Assembly (NCBI RefSeq): GCF_019219025.1
Contig: NZ_JAHUWN010000007.1
Location: 180,021-244,020 of the forward strand
DNA: 64,000 bases
Source: Bacillus sp. sid0103
GTDB taxonomy: Bacteria; Bacillota; Bacilli; Bacillales_B; DSM-18226
Direction of reading: 5' to 3'
Shown here: one piece after another, positions 1 through 8,897 of the stretch
How positions within the stretch are numbered: the first letter of the stretch is position 1
Layout: every line of letters starts with the position of its first letter
Made by a program: the position numbers and the translations under genes
The notes under the pieces: model-generated
The model's database searches: none
What the model saw: only the letters and a program-made list of their open reading frames with translations
What the model was told of the DNA's origin: nothing

Positions 1-570
1 CAATCTCTGAGTTGTATACGCAAGCCCCGTTATGAGCTTATCAGCCTGACCTAAGGAGATGATCTGCTGGACAATTTCTGTATAATATTGCTCCTTATTT
101 GTAGATTGATTCGCTTTGTAAAGCAGCTCTTCTATAATAAACACAAACTGACTCGGCAATGCTTTTCGTACTTTCGAACGTGTATATTTGGAGGAAGCAT
201 GAGAAATAAGCCTTATCATCCGCTCGATGATTACTATATACCATTGGTTTAATTCCTGTTCATTGCCAAAATGATTTTTAATTAATTTTAATTTTTCTTC
301 AGGATAATAAACTAATGTCGCAAATTCATTTATTTCTTTTTCAAATAAAACATCTTGAAACAAGTCCCTGATTTTCTCTTTTACATTCCCTGAACCATTT
401 CTTAACACATGTTGAAAAGCTTGATACTCCCCATGTAAATCACTGACGAAATGTTCTGTACCCTTTGGCAGATTAAGAATGGCTTCCAGATTAATAATTT
501 CAGTTACCACTTTTTCTTCACAATCATATTTTTGGACAAGTAAATCTAGATATTTTGAGTTCAAATTCAT
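1..570 (-). CDS. fbp: Fructose-1,6-bisphosphatase class III, N-terminal part (cut by window edge)
   Basis: The enzyme hydrolyses fructose-1,6-bisphosphate to fructose-6-phosphate in gluconeogenesis in the cytosol. The first 190 codons are present and the frame stays open to the window edge, so the C-terminal two thirds lie outside. The N-terminus contains [20 protein letters not shown], the metallophosphatase block with the D-x-H metal ligands (SDLHGE) that marks the long Firmicute class III enzyme. The ATG follows AAAGGGGA at a good distance. No partner gene lies on this side; the next gene on the same strand ends at 1156. Identification is by recognised family sequence, not by search. Confidence 0.9.
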   Translation of the reverse strand, partial: MNLNSKYLDLLVQKYDCEEKVVTEIINLEAILNLPKGTEHFVSDLHGEYQAFQHVLRNGSGNVKEKIRDLFQDVLFEKEINEFATLVYYPEEKLKLIKNHFGNEQELNQWYIVIIERMIRLISHASSKYTRSKVRKALPSQFVFIIEELLYKANQSTNKEQYYTEIVQQIISLGQADKLITGLAYTTQRL

Positions 571-1155
571 GTATCCCCTTTCAAAATTCACCATTTATTT
601 TCTATCTAAAAGATTGAGATTAATCATTTATATTATCAGACAAAACTTAAATAATAGTTATTTTACTATTTAGAATCTCTCTGTCAATCAATTCTGTTTG
701 AAATGTTTGAGCGATTCATGGCCCTTAAAACAAACTGAGGGCTTGGCAAAACCTACAATCCAAGGTGTTTTTTAGAGGATGGATCATTTCGTAGCGCTTC
801 TACTATAACATGAACTCGATGAAAAACATCTCTTCAATGATTTCTATCATTTTACTTTTCATATAAATCAACAAATAAACACCAGCAAGTTAGTCATTTC
901 AAGAATTATAAACACAAAAAAGGCACTGCCAAAGCGCCTTGAAATAAGAACAAATGATGGGTGTTCAAAAGGTATATGATTTGGAGAAATCTTTAAATGA
1001 CTTCTTTTGATTACCATTTCTCTACATTTATTTACATTAGTTTAATCAGATATAGTTAAGTTATAATTGATTTCAATAAAAACTAGCAGTGCAAATTGAA
1101 CCGCACTGCTAGTTTCGGCACATCTTCTAACTCCTCTTAAATGCTCCATAAAACT
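571..1155. other. Intergenic stretch between fbp and the ADH gene
   Basis: No convincing reading frame on either strand. It holds the fbp promoter region, a weak hairpin with arms AAGGC and GCCTT near 917-937, and the strong ADH terminator at 1080-1115, which has its own entry. Confidence 0.5.
1080..1115 (-). terminator. Terminator of the ADH operon
   Basis: A perfect 13-bp inverted repeat (AAACTAGCAGTGC and its complement) around a 10-nt loop, with a T-rich tail on the minus strand, 40 bp after the ADH stop codon. It ends the permease, ALDH and ADH transcript. Confidence 0.85.
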
Positions 1156-2361
1156 TCAATTATGAGCTGCAATCTTACTATCTCTCGATTTTTCAACAAC
1201 TACGCCATCGAATGCAGCTTTATAAATGGTATAGATATCTTCTTTTAATAAAGGCATTGGACTACGAGCTAAAATACGTTTTTGCTCAACCGCATCATTC
1301 GTTAAACTTTCAAGTGCATCCTCTGCAATGTTAAATCCTTTTAAAGAAGATGGAATATTTACATCTTCTACTAATCGTTTTAATTCCGCTACACATCTAT
1401 ATGATGCTTCCTCTTGTGAAAGATTCGCAGAACTAAAGCCCATTGCATCGTAGATATCTTTCATTCGTTTTTCACAACTTTGGCGAATATAGCCAAATAC
1501 ATATGGAAGCAATACGGCATTTGAGTCACCGTGTGCAATGTGGAATTGGCCTCCGAGAGGGTAAGCTAACGCGTGAACACCAGCAACTCCAGCGTTGAAG
1601 AAGGCAAGACCTGCAAGGTAACTTCCATAGCTCATATCCGTACGAGCTTGTTTGTCTTTACCGTTCGATACAGCTGTGCGAATCGAGTTACTGATGAGGC
1701 GAATGGCTTGCAATGCTAATGCATCAGAAACTACACTCGCATTTTTAGAAACATAAGCTTCTACTGCATGTGTAAGTGCATCAACGCCTGTTGCCGCTGT
1801 TACTTTTGGTGGTAATGAAATCGTTAAAGCAGGGTCCACAATTGCAACATCAGCCAATAAGTAGTCATGCGTAACGACATCTTTAGTCGTTTCCAGGGAT
1901 AAAACGGAAATATTCGTCACCTCTGAACCGGTCCCTGAAGTTGTAGGAATTAAGATTTTAGGAAGTCCTTTGTTCGTAATCTTTTTCGTACCGGTTAAGT
2001 TTAAGTAATCTTCTACTTTACCTTCATGTGACGCTAATACCCCTGCAAGCTTTGTTAAATCTAACGCACTTCCCCCACCCACACCAATGACCATGTCGAA
2101 TAGATTTTCACGGGTGTAAGCAACCAATTTTTCACCGATAGCTAAAGGGGGCTCCGGTACAACATCCGTATAAATTTCTGTTACATAGCCAGCTTCTTCA
2201 AGCGGATCCACCACTTTATTTGTTAATCCAATGTCTTTTAGGAACGGGTCTGTTATGACTAGAATCTTTTTCACATCAAAGCGTTTTACTTCCTCTAAAA
2301 GGTGAGCTAAAGAATCCCATCCGGTATAACTAAGTGGTGTAAAGGTAATTTTTTCAGACAA
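1156..2361 (-). CDS. Iron-containing (type III) alcohol dehydrogenase
   Basis: A 401-residue NAD(P)-dependent oxidoreductase of the Fe-ADH family, interconverting an alcohol and an aldehyde. The cofactor motif GGGSALDLTK lies near residue 95 and TTSGTGSEVTNISV near 140. Metal-binding candidates include DALTHAVEAY near 195 and the His residues in GVHALAYPLGGQFHIAHG near 260-280. The start is TTG with AAGGAG nine bases upstream; that ribosome site overlaps the stop codon of the aldehyde dehydrogenase gene, so the two are translationally linked. It is the last gene of a three-gene operon with the permease and ALDH, which suggests successive oxidation (or reduction) of one imported compound. The substrate cannot be read from sequence. 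Confidence 0.85.
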   Translation of the reverse strand: MSEKITFTPLSYTGWDSLAHLLEEVKRFDVKKILVITDPFLKDIGLTNKVVDPLEEAGYVTEIYTDVVPEPPLAIGEKLVAYTRENLFDMVIGVGGGSALDLTKLAGVLASHEGKVEDYLNLTGTKKITNKGLPKILIPTTSGTGSEVTNISVLSLETTKDVVTHDYLLADVAIVDPALTISLPPKVTAATGVDALTHAVEAYVSKNASVVSDALALQAIRLISNSIRTAVSNGKDKQARTDMSYGSYLAGLAFFNAGVAGVHALAYPLGGQFHIAHGDSNAVLLPYVFGYIRQSCEKRMKDIYDAMGFSSANLSQEEASYRCVAELKRLVEDVNIPSSLKGFNIAEDALESLTNDAVEQKRILARSPMPLLKEDIYTIYKAAFDGVVVEKSRDSKIAAHN

Positions 2362-2374
2362 TTTTGGTCACTCC

Positions 2375-3796
2375 TTAATTTTGGTTCCAAACGACAAGTT
2401 TCGTTTCAGTCATTTCATGGATTGCATATTTTAATCCTTCTTTACCCGTTCCGCTTTCTTTTACGCCTCCGTACGGCATTTGGTCTACACGGTAGGTTGG
2501 AATATCGTTAATCATGACACCGCCTACTTCAAACTCTTTTGAGGCTTTGAATGCCGTTTGAATGTCATTAGTGAAAATCCCTGCTTGCAGCCCATAATTA
2601 GAATCATTAATTGCTGCGATTCCTTCTTCAACAGAGGTGATACGATTCACAACTACAATTGGTGCAAAAACTTCCTGGCAAGATACATTTAGAGCCGGGT
2701 CTACATTCGTTAAGATGGTTGGCCTGAAGACTCCATTCTCAATCTTCCCGCCTGTTACGATTTCAGCGCCGTTCGCGGCAGCATCCTGTACCCAGCTAAG
2801 CGCTCGCTCCTGTTCATCGGGATTGATCATGGCAGAAATATCCGTTGTTTCTGCAAGTGGGCTTCCAATGACTAACTGCTTAGTAGCATCAGTAAATTGT
2901 TCCATAAATTCATCAAATAATTCATCCATTACATAGGTACGTTGTAATGAGATACAAACTTGACCTTGGTTTGAAAAAGCTCCTGTCACACATTTTGGAA
3001 CGATTTGGGACAAATCAACATTTTTGTCGATAATTAAACCAGCGTTCGATCCTAGTTCAAGAGCCACTTTTTTCAGACCAGCTTTGTTGCGTATACCAAT
3101 CCCAACAGAAGGGCTGCCAGTGAATGTGATCATTTTGACTTTGTTACTGGTAACCAATGTATCACCTACGGTTCTGCCACTACCTGTAATCACGTTAAAG
3201 GCACCTTTAGGCAAAGCCGTTTGATCGATTAATTCTGCTAAAAACAGGGCTGAAAGAGGCGTTTGTGATGCCGGTTTTAGAACGATTGTATTTCCCGCTG
3301 CAATCGCAGGTCCCACTTTATGTGCGACCAGGTTTTGCGGGAAGTTAAAGGGTGTGATCGCCCCAATTACTCCAAGTGGCTGCTCGATTGTGTAACCAAA
3401 GCGATTTGCTCCGTTTTTCGCAGCATCCATCGGAATCATTTCTCCCGTTAATCGTTTGGCTTCTTCAGCCGCAAATTTATAGGTTTCAATCGTACGATCG
3501 ATTTCTCCTAAGGCGAATTTCATTGGCTTTGCTGCTTCTAACGAGATAATTTCAGCTGCCTTTTGTCGATTTTCAATCAATAGTTGTGCAATATGTTCTA
3601 AAATCGCTGCACGCTCATAGGCAGTCAGTTCTTCCATTTGTTTTCTCGTGTTGTAGGCCATGTCAATTGCTTGTTCTACCTCCTCACGTGTTGCTTGTGG
3701 AATTTGAGCGATTACTTCTTTAGAGTAAGGGGAGTGGAGATCTGCAAATTTCTCTGCAGTCTTCCATTCACCGTTAACGTAATATTGCTTTTTCAT
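2375..3796 (-). CDS. NAD(P)-dependent aldehyde dehydrogenase
   Basis: A 473-residue member of the aldehyde dehydrogenase superfamily of normal length. The Rossmann part includes TPFNFPQNLVAHKVGPAIAA near 150. The general base Glu is in ALELGSNAG near 245, the nucleophile Cys in NQGQVCISLQR near 280, and the terminal block PYGGVKESGTGKEG near 445. The ATG directly follows the stop codon of the permease gene with no spacer, and GAGGTAAG inside the permease end is its ribosome site. With the downstream iron ADH it forms an alcohol-aldehyde-acid conversion pair. Enzymes of this subgroup act on lactaldehyde-like, succinate semialdehyde-like or sulfonated aldehydes; I cannot decide which. Confidence 0.88.
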   Translation of the reverse strand: MKKQYYVNGEWKTAEKFADLHSPYSKEVIAQIPQATREEVEQAIDMAYNTRKQMEELTAYERAAILEHIAQLLIENRQKAAEIISLEAAKPMKFALGEIDRTIETYKFAAEEAKRLTGEMIPMDAAKNGANRFGYTIEQPLGVIGAITPFNFPQNLVAHKVGPAIAAGNTIVLKPASQTPLSALFLAELIDQTALPKGAFNVITGSGRTVGDTLVTSNKVKMITFTGSPSVGIGIRNKAGLKKVALELGSNAGLIIDKNVDLSQIVPKCVTGAFSNQGQVCISLQRTYVMDELFDEFMEQFTDATKQLVIGSPLAETTDISAMINPDEQERALSWVQDAAANGAEIVTGGKIENGVFRPTILTNVDPALNVSCQEVFAPIVVVNRITSVEEGIAAINDSNYGLQAGIFTNDIQTAFKASKEFEVGGVMINDIPTYRVDQMPYGGVKESGTGKEGLKYAIHEMTETKLVVWNQN

Positions 3797-5206
3797 TTAA
3801 CTTACCTCTTTCATCTCTTCATTTTTAGATGATTCCAAGGAATCTTTTACAAATGTATTATCAACTTCTCCTTTGAAGAAGTCTTTACCATAAATTAAGA
3901 AGCAAAGCAGGATTCCTACTGCAAATGCCCATGAAGCACCTTTGATGACAAGGAGGGCAGCCACAATTCCAGCTATTCCTAAATCACGCTGACTCCGTGC
4001 CTGCATGATCCCAATCCGGACACTTACGTAACCTTGGACAAGCAATGTCAAAGCTAAAGCTACGCCTAGAATCGGTTGAACGAAGCTTACGATTGGCAAT
4101 AATAAAAGGGCTGTATTTGTACCCCAACGGAAAGATCCAATTCCTCCAAAAAAGGAATTCATGGCTTTTTTTCCTTCTTTAAAGCGTTCAATGGCGACAA
4201 CCTGCATCGCGGCCCACATTGGACCACACATGGTAATATCAGGACCAATCATACTCATCAGTGTGTTTCTTCCACCAAAAATTAAATGTGCCCGGTTTGG
4301 ATTGTAATCCACTTTTTCATCGGTTCTTACTGCATCGGATTCAGAAAGCAATGCTTTCGTTTTAAGAACATCACCGAAAACTACTAGGTAAGTAGCCAGC
4401 ACAGCAGGGATTGCTTTTAGAAAAAAAGCAACAGCTGGAAATCCTAATCCGAAAACAGTATACTCCGCAAACAGGGTCGCAAAATCTGGTTTACTAAATC
4501 CCCATTGAATATCAGGCCAGTTTGCTTCTCCAAATAGCGGAGCAACAAAAACTGCGAGAAAAATAGCGGGTAGAATACCAAGATTTCCTAATAGAGTAAA
4601 TAAAAATCCTTTATTATTTTTTCTAATCCGTTCAAATGACTTTGAAAAAGTAAGGAAAAAGGCAAATCCAATACAAATCGAAATGGTGAACGGGAATTTT
4701 TCAAATTGTCCGCCTACTCCAAAAACGGAAGTGACGGCCCCAATACCAGCCCCAAGTATGATTCCTGTCTTAATTGCATTTGGAACCATATATACAACTT
4801 TACTTGCTAAGCCGGTAATACCCAGAATGATGGATAAAATACCTAATGTTAACTGAAAGGCGATCAGTGCATAAACCCTATCTGGCCCCTCATCAAATTG
4901 AGTAACAAACAAGACAATCAGCGGAATTGCCGGTGTAATCCATCCTGGAATAACGGGATCACCTAAAATATGGTGAAATAAATAAAGCAACCCATTCAAT
5001 ACAACAACCGCTAAAGCAACCTCAAATGGCATGTGTAAATGTTGGCCTAATAGAGTAATAGCCCCCAAGTCTACTGCACACATTAATAAACCTTGAACAT
5101 AGTCTGGCCATTCAAACCGGTAATGAATAAAAGGCAGCCTAATTTTAAAAGGACCCGCTGGCATGTATGGTGATTCTTCACCATGTGGACGATTTTTCCA
5201 TTTCAT
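3797..5206 (-). CDS. NCS2-like (xanthine/uracil permease family) transporter
   Basis: A 469-residue polytopic membrane protein with roughly 12-14 hydrophobic segments, resembling the nucleobase-ascorbate (NCS2, SLC23-like) fold. Family-like features are the NAIKTGIILGAGIGAV block in the first half and the polar FGGRNTLMSMIGPDITMCGP segment in the second. The C-terminal 30 residues are charged and cytosolic. It is the first gene of the operon with ALDH and ADH, so it probably imports their substrate. A nucleobase is unlikely given those partners; a small organic acid, polyol or sulfonate is more plausible (inference). A strong GGGGGAG ribosome site precedes the ATG. Confidence 0.75.
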   Translation of the reverse strand: MKWKNRPHGEESPYMPAGPFKIRLPFIHYRFEWPDYVQGLLMCAVDLGAITLLGQHLHMPFEVALAVVVLNGLLYLFHHILGDPVIPGWITPAIPLIVLFVTQFDEGPDRVYALIAFQLTLGILSIILGITGLASKVVYMVPNAIKTGIILGAGIGAVTSVFGVGGQFEKFPFTISICIGFAFFLTFSKSFERIRKNNKGFLFTLLGNLGILPAIFLAVFVAPLFGEANWPDIQWGFSKPDFATLFAEYTVFGLGFPAVAFFLKAIPAVLATYLVVFGDVLKTKALLSESDAVRTDEKVDYNPNRAHLIFGGRNTLMSMIGPDITMCGPMWAAMQVVAIERFKEGKKAMNSFFGGIGSFRWGTNTALLLLPIVSFVQPILGVALALTLLVQGYVSVRIGIMQARSQRDLGIAGIVAALLVIKGASWAFAVGILLCFLIYGKDFFKGEVDNTFVKDSLESSKNEEMKEVS

Positions 5207-5285
5207 AAAATAATTTCTCCCCCTTTTTTAGTTGTAACCCCTTACAATTCCCCTGAACATACTACCCCTTTTGCATATTCCTTTT

Positions 5286-5400
5286 ATGAATACGTAACCA
5301 TTTTTGAGAAAAGCAAAAAAATTCTGGTGTTCCTTTCCTACGAAGGAAAGATTAAAAGAAGTTAAAGCTATGAATATTCGCAAAATGGTTACGTATTCAT
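5286..5400. promoter_or_regulatory. Two inverted 19-bp operator-like sites upstream of the permease operon
   Basis: ATGAATACGTAACCATTTT at 5286-5304 recurs as its exact complement at 5382-5400, 96 bp centre to centre (about nine helical turns). Each copy has the central TACGTA step and flanking G..C symmetry typical of LacI-family operators. A 7-bp hairpin (CTTTCCT/AGGAAAG, 5333-5350) lies between them. The pair covers the only promoter space for the permease-ALDH-ADH operon and lies next to the regulator gene. Confidence 0.65.
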
Positions 5401-5427
5401 TTTTTCGCAAAAAAGAAATAAACAACT

Positions 5428-6432
5428 TTATTGTTTATTTTCTATTTTTCTAGTTGTTCTTCTGTTAAATATTTTAACAGGTTCAGTTATTTGAATGCAA
5501 TAATTTTTTTTATTTTCTATCATTTCAATCAATTCAGTGATTGCCAAGAGTCCTAGATTTTTCTGTGAGATACTGCCTACAGTCGTCAATTGGATCAAGC
5601 CATGCTGACTAATGTCTACGTTATCAATCCCAATAATACTTAAGTCATCCGGTACTCTGAAATCCTCACTAATGGCATCGTCTATCAAATTTAATGCCAG
5701 AGAATCCGCACCAGCACAAATGGCGGTAGGGCGATGCTCAAGTTTCATTAAGCGTTGAAAAGCAGCTGAAATTTCTTGCTTAGAAGTATCAGTGTTGAAG
5801 ATATATTGTTCGGACAATGGTAATTTATAATCTTTGATTGCGTGAAGGAATCCTGAATAACGGTTGTTAAATGAGCTGACTGTCAAAGGTCCGCCAACCC
5901 ATGCAAGGGTTTTATGTCCTAGCTCAATCATATGTTTTGCCGATAAATATCCAGCTTCAAAATTGTCAATTTCAACAAAGTTTTCATTTTTTTTATGCTT
6001 ACGATTGTAGGTAATGAATGGAATATCCATTTGTTTGAGCCTATCGAATATCGGATCATTAATCAAAATACACGATAGAATGATACCATCCACTTTATTT
6101 TCAAAAGCAGTTGCATATGCTTCAGGCAATTTTTCATCGTTTACGTACTGTACGTTTACACGGTACCCCATCTCATTAGCGTAAGTGATAATGGCGGATG
6201 TGGTATCGACAAAAAACGGGTTGTGCAGTGGTCCGGATAAAAGGGCTATTGTATTTGTTTTATTTTGAACTAGTGATCGTGCATGTGCATTCGGTATATA
6301 GTTTAAATCGTTAATGGCCTTCATCACTTTATCAAGAGTAGGTTTTTTAACTAATTCTGGCGTATTCAATACACGTGATACAGTCGTTTGGGATACGCCT
6401 GCGTGTTTTGCGACGTCTTTCGATGATACCAA
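5428..6432 (-). CDS. LacI-family transcriptional regulator
   Basis: A 334-residue repressor. The N-terminal helix-turn-helix SSKDVAKHAGVSQTTVSRVL with the hinge NDLNYIPNAHARSL is classical LacI/PurR. The rest is the periplasmic-binding-protein-like effector domain, including TAICAGADSLALNLID and DLSIIGIDNVDISQ. The start is TTG preceded by GGAGGT. It is transcribed toward the permease operon and diverges from the 2-hydroxyacid dehydrogenase gene, so it can control both. The 19-bp inverted sites just downstream are the likely operators. The inducer is unknown, presumably the operon's substrate or its intermediate. Confidence 0.93.
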   Translation of the reverse strand: MVSSKDVAKHAGVSQTTVSRVLNTPELVKKPTLDKVMKAINDLNYIPNAHARSLVQNKTNTIALLSGPLHNPFFVDTTSAIITYANEMGYRVNVQYVNDEKLPEAYATAFENKVDGIILSCILINDPIFDRLKQMDIPFITYNRKHKKNENFVEIDNFEAGYLSAKHMIELGHKTLAWVGGPLTVSSFNNRYSGFLHAIKDYKLPLSEQYIFNTDTSKQEISAAFQRLMKLEHRPTAICAGADSLALNLIDDAISEDFRVPDDLSIIGIDNVDISQHGLIQLTTVGSISQKNLGLLAITELIEMIENKKNYCIQITEPVKIFNRRTTRKIENKQ

Positions 6433-6753
6433 GGCGTTACCTCCTTATTTGACACATTTTACAATTTTATCTATAAAAATTATATTGCCAATCTATTACT
6501 GTACATAATTGTTTGATGTCGATAATACAACAAATTAAACAATTGTGCTATAAGGTTTAGTCTTTTTTACTCTATTCTACCATTTCGCAAACATTTAGGA
6601 GAAAAAATGAATGGGAATTGTAACTGAAGCCAATTTTCATATATATACGCCTGACAAGTTCCTATATAGCTTCTAGGAACACTGTTTAAAAAAAATATTC
6701 GAATTTTCTTAATTGTGTTAAAATAGAGACATCAATTAATTAGGGGGGAAACC
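6433..6753. promoter_or_regulatory. Divergent control region between the LacI gene and the hydroxyacid dehydrogenase
   Basis: Two dyads are visible. One is AATTGTTT/AAACAATT, about 30 bp apart near 6508-6546. The other is a 7-bp hairpin GTTCCTA/TAGGAAC at 6658-6680. A TAAAAT -10-like hexamer stands near 6718. No copy of the 19-bp operator was seen here. Confidence 0.4.
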
Positions 6754-7731
6754 ATGAAAAGAAATAAGTTAGTTGTTGTAGGAGTAGGCCATGTTGGCTC
6801 TTATGTTCTAGCAGATGCCATGAAATTAGGTCTTTTTGCGGAAATAGCTGTCATTGATATAGATAAGGATGTTGCTTATGGCGAAGCTCTTGACCAAGAA
6901 CATGCAACCGCTCTTACATATATGTCAAATACAACGGTACATGCTGGGGATTATTCCGAATGTGCGAATGCAGATGTGATTATCTGTGCTGCTGGTCCCA
7001 GCATGATAAAAAGTGATGAAGATGCGATGCCGGACAGGGCACAATTAGCTGTTGTCAATTCAGAGGTAATTCGTGAAGTCATGACTGGAATTACTAAATA
7101 CACGAAAGACGCAATCATTATTATCATAACAAATCCGTTAGATACCATGGTGTACATAGCAGAAAATGAATTCGGCTATCCGAAGGGACGGATATTTGGA
7201 ACAGGAACGATGCTTGATTCTGCACGTCTTCGTAAAATAATTGCTACTAATTATGACATCGATTCCAAAAGTGTAACAGGTTATATGATGGGAGAACACG
7301 GACATACAGCTTTCCCAGTACTAAGCCGCTTAAGTGTGCAAGGGTTTGGAGAAAAAGAATTAGACCAAGTTTTTCAAGGAAAAGAACCATTAAGTCGGGA
7401 CGGTATGAAAAAACAAGTTGTAAAGGCAGCCTTTGATGTGTTAAATAGGAAAGGGTGGACAAATGCAGGTGTTGCCCAAGCTGCTGTTACACTAGCAAAG
7501 GCGATTATGCTGGATGAACGCAGTGTTTATCCGGTGTCCACAACATTACAAGGACAATATGGATACGATGGAGATGTTGCATTAAGTATGCCATGTGTCA
7601 TCGGGAGAAATGGCGTAGAAAAACAATTAGAAATTGCTCTCGACTCCCAAGAACTTGAATGGCTACATCAATCAGCGGAATATATTAAAGAAACGATGAA
7701 AGTTGCAAAGACAGGAAGAATTCATTCATAA
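6754..7731 (+). CDS. L-2-hydroxyisocaproate dehydrogenase-like enzyme (LDH/MDH family)
   Basis: A 325-residue NAD-dependent 2-hydroxyacid dehydrogenase of the L-lactate/malate family. The NAD site is VVGVGHVGSYVLA at the N-terminus. The substrate Arg of the mobile loop is in AMPDRAQLAVVN, the Asp-Arg pair in GTGTMLDSARLR, and the catalytic His in MGEHGHTAFP. The mobile loop is longer than in lactate dehydrogenase and lacks its usual specificity Gln, as in the hicDH branch that reduces branched or aromatic 2-oxoacids. AGGGGGG precedes the ATG. It is monocistronic with its own terminator. Its divergence from the LacI gene suggests shared control; whether it handles the same substrate is inference. 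Confidence 0.82.
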   Translation: MKRNKLVVVGVGHVGSYVLADAMKLGLFAEIAVIDIDKDVAYGEALDQEHATALTYMSNTTVHAGDYSECANADVIICAAGPSMIKSDEDAMPDRAQLAVVNSEVIREVMTGITKYTKDAIIIIITNPLDTMVYIAENEFGYPKGRIFGTGTMLDSARLRKIIATNYDIDSKSVTGYMMGEHGHTAFPVLSRLSVQGFGEKELDQVFQGKEPLSRDGMKKQVVKAAFDVLNRKGWTNAGVAQAAVTLAKAIMLDERSVYPVSTTLQGQYGYDGDVALSMPCVIGRNGVEKQLEIALDSQELEWLHQSAEYIKETMKVAKTGRIHS

Positions 7732-7774
7732 TTCTAAAATTCTAGTTTGATGTTTACAACTTGCACTTCTTTTT

Positions 7775-7810
7775 AGACGAACAGGATTTGTACTGTTCGT
7801 CTTTTTATTT
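7775..7810 (+). terminator. Terminator of the hydroxyacid dehydrogenase gene
   Basis: A 10-bp perfect stem AGACGAACAG/CTGTTCGTCT with an 8-nt loop and a TTTTTATTT tail, 44 bp after the stop codon. Confidence 0.9.
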
Positions 7811-7862
7811 AAATTCTTACAGCATAAATGTTTATCTCCACGTCACGCCAGAAATAAAATTT

Positions 7863-7985
7863 CTATTTCCCACCTAACATGAATGTTTCCAAAACATAAA
7901 TAACTTTTTGTTCATCGATTCCTTCTGCTATAAATGTGATTTCTTCTTCCTTTTCAATTGCAGCTAGATTCTTAAATATAAACAC
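7863..7985 (-). pseudogene. C-terminal remnant of an HPr-like PTS phosphocarrier
   Basis: A 40-codon minus-strand frame reads EEEITFIAEGIDEQKVIYVL and ends with a stop. This matches the C-terminal strand and helix of HPr/Crh proteins (pattern EITISA-G-DE---A---LE). An in-frame stop lies just upstream, and the N-terminal phosphorylation-site half is missing. It is best read as a decayed gene end, though a GTG-started mini-ORF is possible. The surrounding 340 bp show nothing else. Confidence 0.4.
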
Positions 7986-8020
7986 CCGTTATTTAAGAAC
8001 AATGTTTCACAAACTATCAA

Positions 8021-8050
8021 AAAACCGTCAAGATAAATCTCGACGGTTTT
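8021..8050 (-). terminator. Terminator of the SDR gene
   Basis: A 9-bp stem AAAACCGTC/GACGGTTTT, with a T-run on the minus strand, 24 bp beyond the SDR stop codon. Confidence 0.85.
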
Positions 8051-8073
8051 AACACATTTATTAATGTACTAAA

Positions 8074-8832
8074 TTAATAAGCGGTCCAACCTGCATCTCC
8101 TGTAATAACTGTTCCATTAACAAAGCTTGATTCATCAGAAGCAAGAAAAAGAGCTATATTTGCAATTTCTTCTGGTTTACCTACTCGAGGATTTATTCCT
8201 AATCCTGCTTGAATGCGTCCCATGCCAAATTCGTTAACACCCGTCATTGAAGAACTGATGTTTGTTTCAACTCCACCTGGCGCAATTGCGTTGCATCGAA
8301 TACCTTTTGTTGCGTACATAAATCCTGTATTTTTTGTAAAACCAACAACTGCATGCTTAGAAGCTGTATAAGCAGCTCCTGCTCTAGCTCCTTGAAGTCC
8401 ACCGGCTGAAGCTACATTAATAATAACTCCATCTTGTTTTTCTAAGAAGATAGGTAAAACTTTCCGTGTTGCACGCATGACACTCGTGGTATTAATCGCA
8501 AAAACTCTTTCCCATTTCTCATCTTCAATATCAACAGCAGGTTCAAAGTTATCCATTATTCCCGCATTATTGACTAAGATGTCTAATGTTCCAAAAGTAT
8601 TAACGGCTGTGTTAATAAGGTTTTGTATATCTTCTTCTTTCGCAACATTCGCCATAACCGCTATTGCTTCCCCACCATTAGACTTTATTTCTTCTATTGT
8701 AATAGTTGCTGCTTCAATGTTAATATCAGAAACTACTACTTTTGCTCCTTCTTTCGCATAAAGAATCGCAATGGCCTTCCCCATGCCGGAAGCAGCACCG
8801 GTAACTACGGCTACCTTATTTTGAAGTCTCAT
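8074..8832 (-). CDS. Short-chain dehydrogenase/reductase (classical SDR)
   Basis: A 252-residue NAD(P)-dependent oxidoreductase of typical length. The cofactor motif TGAASGMGKAIA is near residue 11, NNAGIMDN near 90, the catalytic Ser in NVASAGG near 140, and Tyr/Lys in YTASKH near 155-159. The C-terminal GDAGWTAY closely resembles the glucose 1-dehydrogenase/3-oxoacyl-ACP reductase-like branch. An acidic Asp after the second strand (VVVSDIN) favours NAD over NADP. GGAGGAATTAAT precedes the ATG. The gene is separate from its neighbours, and the substrate is unknown. Confidence 0.88.
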   Translation of the reverse strand: MRLQNKVAVVTGAASGMGKAIAILYAKEGAKVVVSDINIEAATITIEEIKSNGGEAIAVMANVAKEEDIQNLINTAVNTFGTLDILVNNAGIMDNFEPAVDIEDEKWERVFAINTTSVMRATRKVLPIFLEKQDGVIINVASAGGLQGARAGAAYTASKHAVVGFTKNTGFMYATKGIRCNAIAPGGVETNISSSMTGVNEFGMGRIQAGLGINPRVGKPEEIANIALFLASDESSFVNGTVITGDAGWTAY

Positions 8833-8897
8833 ATTAATTCCTCCAATTGTTTATCATTTTCTATTTAAACTTTTCCATACAATGGATGTTGGTTAAG

